DNA from: Dryococelus australis
Lineage: Eukaryota > Arthropoda > Insecta > Phasmatodea > Phasmatidae
Direction: 5' to 3'
DNA length: 64,000 nt
Assembly (NCBI GenBank): GCA_029891345.1
Contig: CM056995.1
Span: 216,446,547-216,510,546, forward strand
Under the pieces are notes generated by a model. That model was not told the origin of the DNA and made no database searches. It saw nothing but the letters and a program-made list of their open reading frames with translations. Position numbers and translations under genes: made by a program. Every line of letters begins with the position of its first letter. Positions within the stretch are counted from its first letter, which is position 1. This document shows, in pieces, positions 12,337-23,560 of this stretch.

Positions 12337-13000
12337 GTCAGACTCTCGACGTAAGTTCGCTTAATTATTCACCAGTCCCCGAGGCGGACGGATGTGTTTT
12401 AAAAATACTTAAGGTACCTGTACAAATGAGAGGGAGATGTGCCCGTTTAAAATTCAAAATGGCAGTTCGGAAATCTTTATTTGTCCGTGTTAACTGGAAG
12501 TACTAAATTGTTGTCTGCGCGTTCCGCTGCTTAAATTGCACGTCGTTAATACTAGCTTGATAGGGATTCCTTTTCTTCTAAACATAATTTAGGATGTGTA
12601 TGATAGTGTGTAAATAGTTTAGTCAGTCGTATTCAGAATTTTTCTCGTAAATTTCAACTCAGCCGCGCTCCACGTATACATAACAGCGTATGAGCCGACA
12701 CACGTCATTTATTCACCAGCCTCCGATTCGGACGGATGTGTTTTGGGAGAGGTGCGATTTCATTACCTGTTTAGTCATTTTCATGTACTTATGTTCGTTA
12801 GCCGTTTTTTATTTTCATTAAAATTTCCGAGTTTTTTTTTTTTTTTTTTTTTATTTCACCTCAGTCTATAATCAATCGTAGACCGACGCAGCTTATAAGT
12901 CGACGTAAAGTTATACACCCAAGCCGGTGCTTCACTGAGCTCGCAGCCTGACAGACATGTTTTAAAATATTGTCAGGTATGTGCGAGAGGCATCAAGTAG
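12050..13000 (+). repeat. Divergent tandem array, core GAGGCGGACGGATGTGTTTT
   Basis: Four direct units have their core at about 12076, 12381, 12724 and 12947, spaced about 305, 343 and 223 bp. Other shared parts are a CAGCCGCGCTCCAC segment (also CGACCGCGCTCCAC) and ATTCACCAG before the core. The array contains a CA/TA microsatellite (12280-12335) and a poly-T (about 12833-12854). The fourth unit is the most decayed. Confidence 0.65.
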
Positions 13001-13282
13001 TGTTACATTTTTCATATATCTTGTGCTTAGGAAGACTGTTGTTTAATTTATAGGGACATTTTTTTTTATTCGTTGTAGATCGTTAATTAATTCATTTCCT
13101 CTAGGACACCTGGAGATTCACGTAATTGTAATTGTTTACCACTTGTCACTCCCGTAGTTGTGTTAGCTCGCTATACTTCTCTCGTGTAAATTATATTTCT
13201 AACACACAGCTCGGGGTAGTAAAATCATATTGCAGACGTATTCATCTCTTTATGTTTAATTGATTTTCATTACATAATTGCC

Positions 13283-14074
13283 CTTGACCTCAACGACCAT
13301 GGAGCTGCGATTTGTACCATCGCTAACTGCTCGTCACCAGAGCTGATTCTGCGATCGAGTTTTCACCTACGGTCAAAATGCTCGTCGGCATAAGAGAACG
13401 GCCTGTACGAAGAGCCCTTTTCTTGCGATGAAGCATTATGTCATTGGTCCCATGCAGTTTGTACAAGGCGATACATTGTAAGAACATACCAAGATCTGCA
13501 AGAATAGGTCTACTGGGAATCAGCAAGTGTTGCTGGCAATATATCTTACTGCATCGATGGATACTGATTCGACAGGCGATTATGATGAGACAGTTAATAC
13601 TAAAGACGGAATTAGTGCAGTACAGTCGGTTTGTGCCGAATGTACACCTGCAAGATCTTCGCATGAAATCGACGAACTTCAAAATAAACGATGATCGGCT
13701 CTAAATACTGATGAGCATACAACTCTTGCTACACATAAAAGCAAATATAATATTGAGACTGAAACAGGAAGTAAAGACGATCATGAAGATAGCACAGATG
13801 AAAATGAACATGAACACAGTGGTAATGTTGAAGACGATGATGGCGATTTTCTCGGTGCTCTGACACACACGCCTCTAACACATTTGCTATAATGAGCGAT
13901 ATGAAAAAAGGAGAAGACGCCGAGAATACTGGGTACCTATTTCCCGAAAACCCGAATTAACTTCCTGATATACTCAGATATTTGATTGACCTTCAAAAAC
14001 GTGGCTATTTTTCGCGCATTATTAAGATAACTTCAATCATTAGTAAACTGAAGGAACGGGGATATATATCATGA
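13283..14074 (+). pseudogene. Zinc-finger / 'LKERGYI'-tail protein, decayed copy 2
   Basis: The start region aligns base by base with 42727-42830, upstream of the third copy (GACCTC.AC.ACCA, CATCGCTAACTG, GTCACCAG, TTTTCACCTA). One frame then shows finger remnants: RRHKRTAC against RRDELTAC, and FVQGDTL-stop-EHTKIC against FTRNDILKRHSKTC. The first two Cys of finger 2 are lost. An acidic linker with HEDSTDENEHEHSGNVEDDD follows, then a tail PDILRYLIDLQKRG..LKERGYIS ending at TGA 14072. Stops in the finger and linker make it a pseudogene. It lies about 300 bp before a copy of the Polinton-like flank block. Confidence 0.5.
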
Positions 14075-14377
14075 TGTAATGAACTGCTTTCTTCTGAAAT
14101 TGTAATTACAAAATAATAATAATAAATTATTATAAAACAATTGGTTTTTCTTTATTTTTGTCTGTCATGTCCTTCTATCCTTGACAACGTTAAAGTGGCG
14201 CTATGAGCACTCCACTATTTATGATAAGATCTGCATATAGAATGATAGTAAAAACTTTAGTATAAAAACGCATTCATAGTTGACTGCATACAAAGCATTA
14301 ATTCTGTCGTCCTTTATAAGTTTGAGATAGTTGGCGAAAAATATAATTTATATACATATGGGTGGGGGACATACCGT

Positions 14378-14475
14378 AGGATTGATCAAAGATTCGATCG
14401 AAGGATTGGGCTTGATCGAAGGATTGGGATTGATCCAAAGGTTATGATTGATCCAAGAATTGGGATTGTACTGCT
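14378..14475. repeat. Minisatellite, unit about 18-19 bp
   Basis: About five units related to AAGGATTGGGATTGATCC, degenerate at both ends. It lies just before the non-coding Polinton-like flank block. Confidence 0.75.
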
Positions 14476-14539
14476 GATTGTGGTGCTGATTTATGGAAAT
14501 ATTGCGAGATTGATCCAAAAAGATTGATGTTAAAACAAG

Positions 14540-14835
14540 TTTTTTATTAATTTTTTTTATAAATTCGTGGGAAATGTTTAGTATTTTCTATGATTTTTGT
14601 GTTCAGGGTCAAGGTTACCTGTGTCCAAGATGGGAGTAGTAGTCATTAATGTAATATGCTTGCTACCTTTTATAAATTTATTCAATTTTTACACTTTTTC
14701 TCGAGTTTCTGTTTACAAGGTCATCCAAGATCACGGTTGTAGGGTCAAGGGTATGGGTCAAGGTTAAGGTCACCTGGGTCAAACATGGCAGTTGGGTGAC
14801 GTCATAACATTGTATCTGGTCGGCTCCAGTCCCTC
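14540..14835 (+). repeat. Non-coding flank block of the Polinton-like element, copy 2
   Basis: Shares AAGGTCACC-type motifs, a TTTTATAAATT..TTCAATTTTT stretch, the stretch GGTCAAGG..GGTCACCTGGGTC and a C-rich end (CCAGTCCCTCGTCCC against GCTCCCTCGACAACC) with 48040-48205, and in part with 5930-6060. It lies downstream of zinc-finger copy 2 rather than an integrase, suggesting internal deletion of the element here. Confidence 0.5.
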
Positions 14836-15394
14836 GTCCCTTCGAAGCACAAACATTAAAACTTTTAATTTCATAATTTAGAAAAAAATTTTAAATAAAA
14901 TATTTAATACTTTTTTGTGATTTTTAAAATTCTTTAAATGTTTTTTGATTGTTTCATTTTTTGAGATATTTTTGTTTTTAAGGTCAAAGAGTGTATTAAA
15001 TACAAGATTTCAGCTGGCGTATAGTCTTATTTCGCCTTTAACAATATGTTCAATGTTATCCATGTAAGGATTATAGAACCAAGAAATGACAAAAAATTGA
15101 CATTTTTTAAAGGAACGTACTAAAAATACTCGTTAAGGAGATTCCTTATAATAGCAAGAGCATGATGTAACGTACAAGTTTGGGGTTAGGCGTAACTCAA
15201 AGGTGAACAGAATTTACTACCTCTTTATCGTACTGTATTGATATCATCTAAATTACATCTTACAAGCCTTTAGATAGTCTTTAACTCGGAAGAGTTCTTA
15301 TTAAGTTTACTTGGTTACATCGTGTTAATAATAATTATTTATTATTTAATTTCTTAATTGCACTAAAGCAACTGTGAATTGTTACTAAGGAACA
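14836..15394. other. No gene recognised
   Basis: AT-rich sequence without repeats shared elsewhere or coding motifs. Confidence 0.55.
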
Positions 15395-15625
15395 CCGTCA
15401 CCATGTCCATGATGCCGTAGGCTGATGACTAGACGCATGTCAGCGGACGGCACGCACCCATCTCTGGACCTCTTCCTGGTGCAGTATCTCGACGACAACA
15501 GACCTCGTTCGCCATCTTTTAAGCCGTAATATTTGGCCCGTGTTTAGTAACAACCGGCCCTGTCTGGGGGGCTTGGTTTTTAAGTGTTTAAGGCTTCATT
15601 CCACTTCCTCGTAGTATGTTTGTAC
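15395..15625. repeat. Interspersed repeat, copy 2 of 2
   Basis: Counterpart of 2415-2640: GCTGATGACTAGACG, GACGGCACGCACCCATCTC and TAATATTTGG.CC.GTGTT are shared in the same order. It is diverged and non-coding. Confidence 0.5.
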
Positions 15626-15890
15626 TCACAAAACCAGGCTATCATGCCTGTTGCTGCACGTGACTATAGGTTACCTTTGATTTGGATTCTCCGTCACTAT
15701 ATGTATGAAATGTATGCATGTATGCTGATGTAAAATATGTTTACAGAGAGTCCCCTCGCTTCCCACTTACGGAGTGCATGACTTCACTGAGTCTCCTTGT
15801 GTGACACGAAATGGAATGTTGCACTTGGAAATTGGAAACTCCATCGCTCATTACAGATTCATTTACCATATCGTAAAACGTGCACAATTA

Positions 15891-16315
15891 TGGGCTGTTC
15901 GCGGTAAAATGCGCACATTTAAAAGTTCTGCTTAAGATTTACTTGTAAGCCCGTTGTCTTTTCTTCCGCCTTATGCAAAATAAACACTTCCATGGGCCTC
16001 GTCACTTTACTTATGCGTCGGTGAAGTGAACATATGAAATTGGTATTACAAAAGATGATGTTTTGCAAATCTGATCATTTTTACACTTCGACGCATTAAA
16101 AAAAATAGAAAGGGAAAGAAATAATTTAAGTTATCACAAATGGTTTCCTCATACCTTTTAATCGAGGTTAAGATATGGAACTCCTTTCCATTCATCGTTA
16201 CCAACTTTACTGTGCACATGTCACTCAGTTCGCCCATTAAAATATATGCAGGTAAGAATACTTACTTTTTTCTGAGGTTGATTTCGAAAGTACTCACTTT
16301 ATCGTGAACAGCCTT
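15891..16315. mobile_element. GGCTGTTCAC MITE, long form
   Basis: Terminal inverted repeats GGGCTGTTCGCGGTAAAATG and its mirror CTTTATCGTGAACAGCCTT, flanked by TA on each side (15889-15890 and 16316-16317). The interior has the family landmarks CGTTGTCTTTTCTTCCGCCTTATG, TTACTTATGCGTCGGT and CCATTCATCGTTACCAACTTT. There is no coding capacity; it would need a transposase supplied in trans, TA duplications pointing to the Tc1/mariner superfamily. Confidence 0.85.
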
Positions 16316-16799
16316 TAAAACGATTCGTATACATGTAACGTGTCTTCAGAGACATTGCAGTGTGTACATTATGTGGTATGTGCGCCACGTTCCGCCACAT
16401 AGTTGAACCGGGCTCTCGGCTATTACACCACCAATTATACGGGTCAAATTGAGCATGAATATCTATCGCAGGGACTAAATTGTAAACCACCAGCGCTATG
16501 TCCACGGTGTGTTGTCGAGGAAACCAGTGTTCACTTCCATTGTATTTCCTTGTCGTTAATTTGCTTTTGCCATCCCCAACACGCATAAATCGTTTGAACT
16601 GCCGTATTCTTAAACCCGCTGGAGACAGACAACCTTGTTGTCTGTTTTATGTTTAGTTTACCTACTCGAATATCCGATTGGGATTTGGGGGCGCTATTGG
16701 TACTTCGCAGGTATCGCGTCATTACATGTACATAAGAAAATAGGGATGATTTTGACTTATGGCTAATGTGTACGGAACGTCAACCATACGATAATCCTT
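16316..16799. other. No gene recognised
   Basis: Only short chance frames. Separates a MITE from a SINE. Confidence 0.5.
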
Positions 16800-17035
16800 T
16801 ATGCTGAGTTCCCACCAAGGTGAACCGGGTTCGATTACCGGAGGAGACACCTCCTGGATTTTCGCGTGCAGGCAACATGCCGGACGATGCCACTGGTCAG
16901 TAGGTTTTCTCGGGGAGCTCCCGTTTCGAATGCCCTTTCATTCTAGCTATGCTCCATACTCTCCTCGTTTCACCCTTATCGGATTCTAAGACCTCGATGT
17001 TAAGAGACACCCAAATCTCTCCATTCTACTCCAGA
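16800..17035 (+). mobile_element. tRNA-derived SINE family 1, copy 3 (5' truncated)
   Basis: Begins in the anticodon-loop region (CCCACCAAGGTGAACCGGG) with a B box GGGTTCGATTACCG. The A-box half is missing. The body shows GCCGGACGATGCCACTGGTC, CGGATTCTAAGACCTCGATG and CCCAAATCTCTCC. Confidence 0.8.
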
Positions 17036-17789
17036 TGGGGCAACGGTGAGCTAACTTTTGCAGGTTTGAATTGCCCCCTCGCAAGTAGAGAGTGTTTACT
17101 TGAACAAATTGTGTCGTAAGAGGCATCTATTTCGCTTTATTTCCTAGTGAATCACCGGGTATATACGGTGAACGTCATGATTGCTACATAGAGCTCTTGA
17201 GGAACGTGCGTCTTTGCCTGAAAAACAGCTTAAGTCAAGTAATACACACATATACACTGTGCATGTCGATTTTGGTAAGCCTTCTACTTTTGAAACCAGC
17301 GTCTATGCCTAGCCGTGTGGGCGATAATTTTCCAGGCAGAAAAATCGCATTCGGTTATTGTCGTCGCCACTCCGTTGACACGAGCATACGTTATCGTATA
17401 CGTACCGCGTAGCTATTCCCACCATTTTAACATCAACACTTCACACGCAACTTATTTTTTGCCAGTTCGAAAAAGAGGAATATTGCCCTAAGTAAAGGTG
17501 CAATCCTATTTCAAGCAACTAAGGCATTGCCATAGGCGGATAAGGAATATAACTATTTTAGTTTTCATCGTTTGTGAAAACAGGTTTGTACGTATTGAGA
17601 TGTCGGCCAGTCATTTACATATCGGGTCACCGATCACGGTTATGTATGTGTATGCATATATCTATACACACACGCGCGCTTATTTTTTTTTTATATTTCC
17701 TTTGTACAGACATTTCAGATGTTTATCAAACAGATATTCACTCAGTCAATAACTATTTAGGTGTGGTAAGTATTATATGTATCATTGTA
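17036..17789. other. No gene recognised
   Basis: Mixed sequence with a short CA/CG purine-pyrimidine run near 17668-17680. Nothing else noted. Confidence 0.5.
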
Positions 17790-18209
17790 AAGGCTGTTCA
17801 CGGTAAAAAGAGCACTTTTGAAATTAACGTTAGTAAAAGTCATTGCCCCTCAAGGCATATATTATAATGGGCACCCTGAGTGACATTTGACCACTAAAGT
17901 CGGTAACGACCGATGTAAAATAGTTCCATATCTTAAGGTCGAATAAGAAGTGTTAGGTAACTATTTGTAATAACTTTCATTATTTCTTTCGTTTTATTTT
18001 CTTTTAATACATCGAAGTGGTAAAATGAGCCGATTTGTATAATATAAAATTTCCTAAAAATTTCACAGTTTTACTTGTCCAATAGATGAATAAAGTGATG
18101 AGACCCATGGCAATGTTAATTTTACATAGGGCGGAAGAATACATAACTTTCATACAAGTATACCTTAAGCACGGCTTTCAAAAGTGCGCATTTCACGGTG
18201 AATATCCTT
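17790..18209. mobile_element. GGCTGTTCAC MITE, long form
   Basis: Opens with AAGGCTGTTCACGGTAAAAA after TA (17788-17789) and closes with the diverged TTCACGGTGAATATCCTT before TA (18210-18211). Relative to 15891-16315 it is in the opposite orientation, with GAAATTAACGTTAG at the left end and the CTTTCAAAAGTGC side at the right. Confidence 0.85.
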
Positions 18210-20908
18210 TACCACTTTCACTTTACTGAAGTAGGGAGTTACGAATGACCTCAGTAGCGACCATGCAAATACGAAGAGCATCGGGTATTCATCGCCAGCA
18301 AGATTTGGGCAGGTCAGTTCATATCCTGTCGACAGTAGGATTTGCAACGTAGAGAACTGAACATGTCTGATCCAGGCCAGGGGAGATCATGACGTAAAAG
18401 AAGGCCAGATTTATTTGTTTATTTCGCGGCGGGAGTGAAGGTCAGCGTGTGTGTGTGTGTGTGTGTATGTGTGCTGCACAGCGCGTTACAACTGGCCTTC
18501 AGACAAACCACGGCGTCGAGTTGCAGTCACGTAACAGCTGAACAAGGTGGTGTTAAGCAGAATTTTCCATGTCGTGATTTGCGCAATCTCCGGCGGCTAA
18601 CTTCCCGTGGGGTTTGTTTCACTATCAGCACTTCCTAGAACTTCTACCCAATGCAAATTTGTGCATGTCTCTTTACACCTTGTTATGATAAGTATGTGGT
18701 GTTTTAAGTTAAAATACAAATATCTGAACATGAGTAACCCATACTTCAGAACAAAGAAAATATAAATAAAATGAGAGGAAATAATGCAATAGTAAAACAA
18801 GTTACAATCATTAACACAAACGTATTTCTCTCTCCCATCCCGTTCAAAACAAGTGTAGAAAAATATCATAAGTAAAGAAACACGAGGATAAAGTAATAAT
18901 CGTTCACTCAGGCAAGGAGAGTCTACAAAATGACGAACGATACAAGATATTTTACATTTATCTGTAAGAAGAGGTTTTAGTTTTACGCGTGTTTAGAAAC
19001 TTCTTGCGATATAATACAAGTGAAAAAATTTCTTACACACGCTGTGCTATACTTTAATAGTTGTATTGTTTCTGAAACATGTTCAACAAGATATAACCTT
19101 TTCTAATATCAGGGAGAGACTACGGCACCACCTAAAGAGATTAAGCACTAAGGCTTAGAGTAATATCTGAAATTTACTTGATTCCAGTTTATAATGCTGT
19201 CCAGAACGTTCTCATTTCAGAATATACTTATAACGGAGTTTTATTGTCTTCGAGCAAAGACTGAGGCATTTGCATTCAAGCATTAACAGACTACCTTTCA
19301 AAATTTTCACGTAGAAGAAAACAGGTTTCCCTTAACAGCATGATCTTTTTTTAAGCTTGTAATGTCTGTGTCCGCAGATCGCTTTGGCTGTAGTATGAAT
19401 TATAACGCCAGCTAGCTCTAATAAAATCCGTTGGCACTCCAACACACGTGCGTCCAGATGACGCTAATAAAATCAGAAGAGAAAAAACGCTAAGAATATC
19501 CCACATACGACGACAGTCAAGAGAGCCAAGTTTAAAACGTTGTATATTTCGGTGTTCCGTTGCTATGTATACATTTTACACAGTGCCCTTATTTGCAGGC
19601 GCTTTCATCATTCAAGCTTTATTAAGTCGAAAAAATTATGAAGACTTGCCTCTCGGCTAGTATAATTTTGTCTTTATTCTTTCCCGAATGCTTCTTAAAC
19701 TCTACATGTTCTGCCATTATGGAACTGACACAATAAACACAGTCTCAAATTAAAGTGAATTCTCTCGACGAAAGTGAATTTTTAAGGAATTCTGAGCATA
19801 CGAACAGAAACTACATCGAAACCAAGATGACACTTAGTTTCTTTCATGCCTACTTAGTAAATTGTTCGGTTTTATGTACGTTGAGTTAAATTATTTTTAT
19901 ATAGGGTCCAGGCATAATTGACGAAAACATTTCACAATCACAACACAGTAACATACACATGCCCGAGTTAACCTCCGTGTAAATCAAAACAAGAAGCTAC
20001 AATCGTGTACAGTAGTAAGCTCTTCAGCAAACAGTTTTAGTAACAATAAACGTTCAACCTAGTTTCAATTCCCTTGTTGCTATTGCTTTGTGTCAGTATT
20101 TGCCATTCACAAGCCCGGAAATCTCTGCAACGTTACCGAGTGTGATTTTATTTTATGAAACAGGAAAGTGCTTGTGTTGAGATTATTCCCCAGGCAAACA
20201 TTTAGTTTTGTTGATTTCTGAACCATTGCAGTTTACTTGAATGGTTTTGTGACAATAGCGCTTAAACTGAAATGAAACCTAATTGTAATTTAAAAAGTCT
20301 CAGTTTTAGCGGGAAATAATTCCATAAAACAAAACATTGCTACCAACTCCAAAAACTAACAAACAAATATTGTGAACGTTATAACAAATTACAGTCAAGT
20401 GCCTGTTTCTGTATTTAGATATTCTTGTCTTTAAAACTGTAAATATGCTAGCGATATGGGAATTGTAGTCCAGGTTCAAGTAAATATTGCAGTAATGTGC
20501 TGATATTTACAAGAATCACGTGGTGTCAGTTAGCGATGTAACACGTAAGACGTGTCGCTTGATTCACAGGACATTGTGAATATTTGTGGGGGGATAAATA
20601 ATGTATTCAAATAAGAAATAAAGCAGGACCTTAGGATATGTTAAAATTACAGCTAACAAGATCCCCAGGTGTCTTGTTACCAAGGAAATAGTAGCGTGTG
20701 ACACGTGATAGACTGTTTCTCGGAAGAAATGCCAAGAGGCCAAAGAGATTCCGAGCCGTCGCGGCCCTGAATGAATCGCCTATTCAGGAGGCGCGCGACG
20801 TCGCGACGTGGCAATGTTAAAAAAAAAAACCTTAGACGAGTCGTGACTAACATGCTCAGAAGGGCGCAGCCGCCTTCGCAGTTTTCTTGCTGCTGCCTTC
20901 CTCTGTTA
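18210..20908. other. No gene recognised
   Basis: AT-rich DNA with a GT microsatellite at about 18446-18470 and a GC-rich palindromic patch (GCGCGACGTCGCGACG) near 20794. No coding motif found on either strand. Confidence 0.55.
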
Positions 20909-21603
20909 AGCCCCTGTCACACTGTCAAATTTTCGCCTCCAATTATATTTGACAATAACACTTGAACACAAAATACAGCAATCAAATTTTTCCTTCCAAC
21001 AATTCTTATCAAACAACCTTTAATGAGTTTGAAAATGTGCCACACTGTCGAATTTTTTTACTTGGGGGAATCCAATTTCAATAACCATTTAAAAATTATT
21101 TTCATAGTGATATATAGCTTTTGTTTTTCCATGCAGGCCATTACAGGAGGAAATGTAAGGAATGTTATAATATATTTTCACTTCTTTATTAATTCCAATT
21201 TTATTTAACGGAAAGGATTCGTGCGAAATTTAATTTAATGCCTTTGAGTTCGTAATATTGTGTGCACTATGCACTTATCATAGCAGTCATGCCTAGACAG
21301 CTTCTACATAATTAATTATCTTCATTACCTATTTCGTTTCAAGCAATTATTCATTATTTTAAAGTTTCTTGACGTCCGTTTTTGTTGGGCACGATTCTGA
21401 TTGGCTGAGACCTTCAAACATCAAATAAATTTTACAACCGGTCCAATCTTCAAACGTTTGATGTGGAACAGAAGTCATCCAACTTTCTCAGGCAAATATG
21501 GCAGCGTTTATGACGCATCGATGATGTCATAACTATCCAAATGTATTTGGCCAAACATATTGGAAGCAGGTTGACGGAAAAATTTGACACTGTGACAGGG
21601 GCT
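20909..21603. mobile_element. Non-autonomous DNA transposon, TTA duplication (Harbinger-like)
   Basis: Starts AGCCCCTGTCACACTGTCAA and ends with the mirror TTTGACACTGTGACAGGGGCT. Both sides carry TTA (20906-20908 and 21604-21606). A 3-bp TTA/TAA duplication is the hallmark of PIF/Harbinger elements. A second, subterminal copy of CACACTGTCGAATTTTT at about 21039 lies in the left half. It is 695 bp with no transposase. Confidence 0.75.
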
Positions 21604-21749
21604 TTACAATTAAGGGCGAGCTGACGAGCATGTGTATCGCTACTCCGAGTCGTACACCGCTGATGATCCCAGTATATTGCTAGGCTCACAGTGATGCCTA
21701 CTGACTCCTGACCACGTGATTCCGGTTGTCGGTCTAGACACTGTGGTGC

Positions 21750-22262
21750 TTAAAGCAAGATTGAAGATTGAGAGAAGAGATTTGGGCAGCTCTCAAGGCC
21801 AATGGTGCGCGAAAGCAGTATATTTACCCGATTTTCTTTATAACTTGATTTTCAAAGGGTTTATCGAAATTGTTGGCGCGACAAAACGTAAATATTAATT
21901 TTTAACAGCTTCTTGCATTGTTAAAATATTCACTAACTTTATTATAGTAGTAATGGTGGTGAATATCTATCAATGTAAGAAAGTGTTCGAAATTATTCTT
22001 TATGTCTTGTCGTGCCAAAAATTATGAACGTTTCTCTGAAAAACAACTTTTGGCCAAAATTAAGGTAAATACACTGCTTTTGTGCACCATTGGCCTTAAC
22101 GACGAGGTTTTGAGAGCCGATGAGTGTGAAACGAAGCTGGTATGAAGCAGCGCCGGAATGCGAGTTGTTGACCAGCGACATCGTTCTGTACCCGCCGGGA
22201 CCCCTGGTTCGCCTACGTAAAGAAGGGAGGGGTAGTCTAACCAGCACATCACTGCGGCCCCA
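21750..22262 (-). mobile_element. tRNA-derived SINE family 1, copy 4, split by an insertion
   Basis: The SINE reads on the minus strand from 22262 (CCGCAGTGATGTGCTGG end) to about 22096 and resumes at 21796 down to about 21750. The joint falls inside the conserved AGAGATTTGGGC.GCTCTTAAC body region. The two halves are separated by a 299-bp element. The tail is imprecise. Confidence 0.75.
21797..22095. mobile_element. 299-bp palindromic MITE with TTAA duplication
   Basis: Long terminal inverted repeats start GGCCAATGGTGC(G/A)C(G/A)AAAGC at both ends and extend about 85-90 bp each, leaving a short middle. The flanks are TCAA (21793-21796) and TTAA (22096-22099), and other SINE copies have TTAA at the empty site. 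TTAA duplication is diagnostic of the piggyBac superfamily, although the ends do not begin with the usual CCC. Confidence 0.75.
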
Positions 22263-23160
22263 ACGCAGAAAGCGAATTACTGCCTATGAATCCAACTGCA
22301 TAACACGCACAACTCTTTGCAAACTATTGCATACATTGCCTACATAGTCAGAAAATTCAGATTTATGTTACATAATAAATGAGGAATGTAGATAATTTGT
22401 AACACTGTAAAACTTAATTTTAGAATTTACTTATTTAAATGGTTTTAAAAGTAGCATTTTTTAAATTTACTTTTAACTAAAATTTTGGCGTAATTCCGTT
22501 TCCGAGGCAATAATATTATTTGCTATATTTGTATGCAACGATTTATTTTTTAATTATTGATTTTATACAAATTTCCTTCTGTTATAAATGTTATTACGTT
22601 CATGGTAAAAAGATACACATTCAAATAATTATTTTATACGTTTGCAAATTTAAAAATAAATTATTAACATTTGATTTTAACTAAATATTTTGATGGTTTA
22701 TTTACAAAATGTACTTTCTAAAGCATTCATAATGGCGATAGGTTTAAATTTTGATTAAAAATTAAGTTTTATTGATTGACTTTCAACATTTAAATATATA
22801 TTTCTTACGCACCATAGGACAACGATACTGACAATCTTGGTATAGTATGTTCTACTTTTTAATGAGTTCTGTTTTTGTGTAGCTCCATTTGAAACAACCC
22901 TCCTATTTTAAAAAAAAAAAAAAAGGATGTCTGACTTAGATATTCTCTTAATAACACTCTTGCCTCAAATTGAAAAGCTGCAACTGAAATAGGTTCCGCA
23001 AAACTAAATTCCTTATCTCTACTAAATGGAAAAGCAGATATGTTACGTAAAGTTTTGGTGATAATAAAATAATTAGCCATTATAAAAATAGGAGAAAGTT
23101 ATTTAATTATAAATGGAATTCAAGGATATATTATTAAACATTGTTTTTTCTTCCATCTTG
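22263..23160. other. No gene recognised
   Basis: Very AT-rich, with a 15-A run near 22910-22924. No repeats or coding motifs assigned. Confidence 0.55.
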
Positions 23161-23257
23161 GTATACACTCATTTCTCAGAATAAAATGTTATTATATGTA
23201 TATCGGCCTTTATATATACATATATAATAACATTTTATTCTGAGAAATGAGTGTATA

Positions 23258-23333
<76 letters not shown>

Positions 23334-23368
23334 TAATAACATTTTATTCTGAGAAATGAGTGTATACC

Positions 23369-23411
<43 letters not shown>
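23161..23411. repeat. TA microsatellites with a 45-bp unit in three copies
   Basis: A unit containing ATAATAACATTTTATTCTG and GAAATGAGTGTATACC occurs inverted at 23161-23200 and direct at 23217-23262 and 23325-23372. TA runs fill 23260-23326 and 23371-23411. The unit-inverted unit pair can fold as a hairpin. Confidence 0.85.
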
Positions 23412-23416
<5 letters not shown>

Positions 23417-23560
23417 GCCGTTCACGTTAAAGAGAGCACTCCAGAAACCAACCTTTGAAAAAATCACCGCCCGCAACTGCGTATGTATTACCAATTGTGT
23501 CACCGCACAAGCTGGGGATGAACACACCCAGTTATGTTGGCAGTGAAATGTGAAAAGTAG
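23412..23560. mobile_element. GGCTGTTCAC MITE, truncated
   Basis: The left end AAGGCCGTTCACGTTAAAG abuts the TA repeat. Diverged family interior follows (AACCTTTGAAAAAATCACCG, CTGCGTATGTATT, CCCAGTTATGTTGG). No right end was found. Confidence 0.65.

Noticed and set aside
13323..13682. Minus-strand 119-codon frame
   Set aside because: Antisense to zinc-finger copy 2, which is supported by alignment with two other copies.
23210..23527. Frame encoding a long Ile-Tyr repeat
   Set aside because: It is translation of a TA microsatellite.
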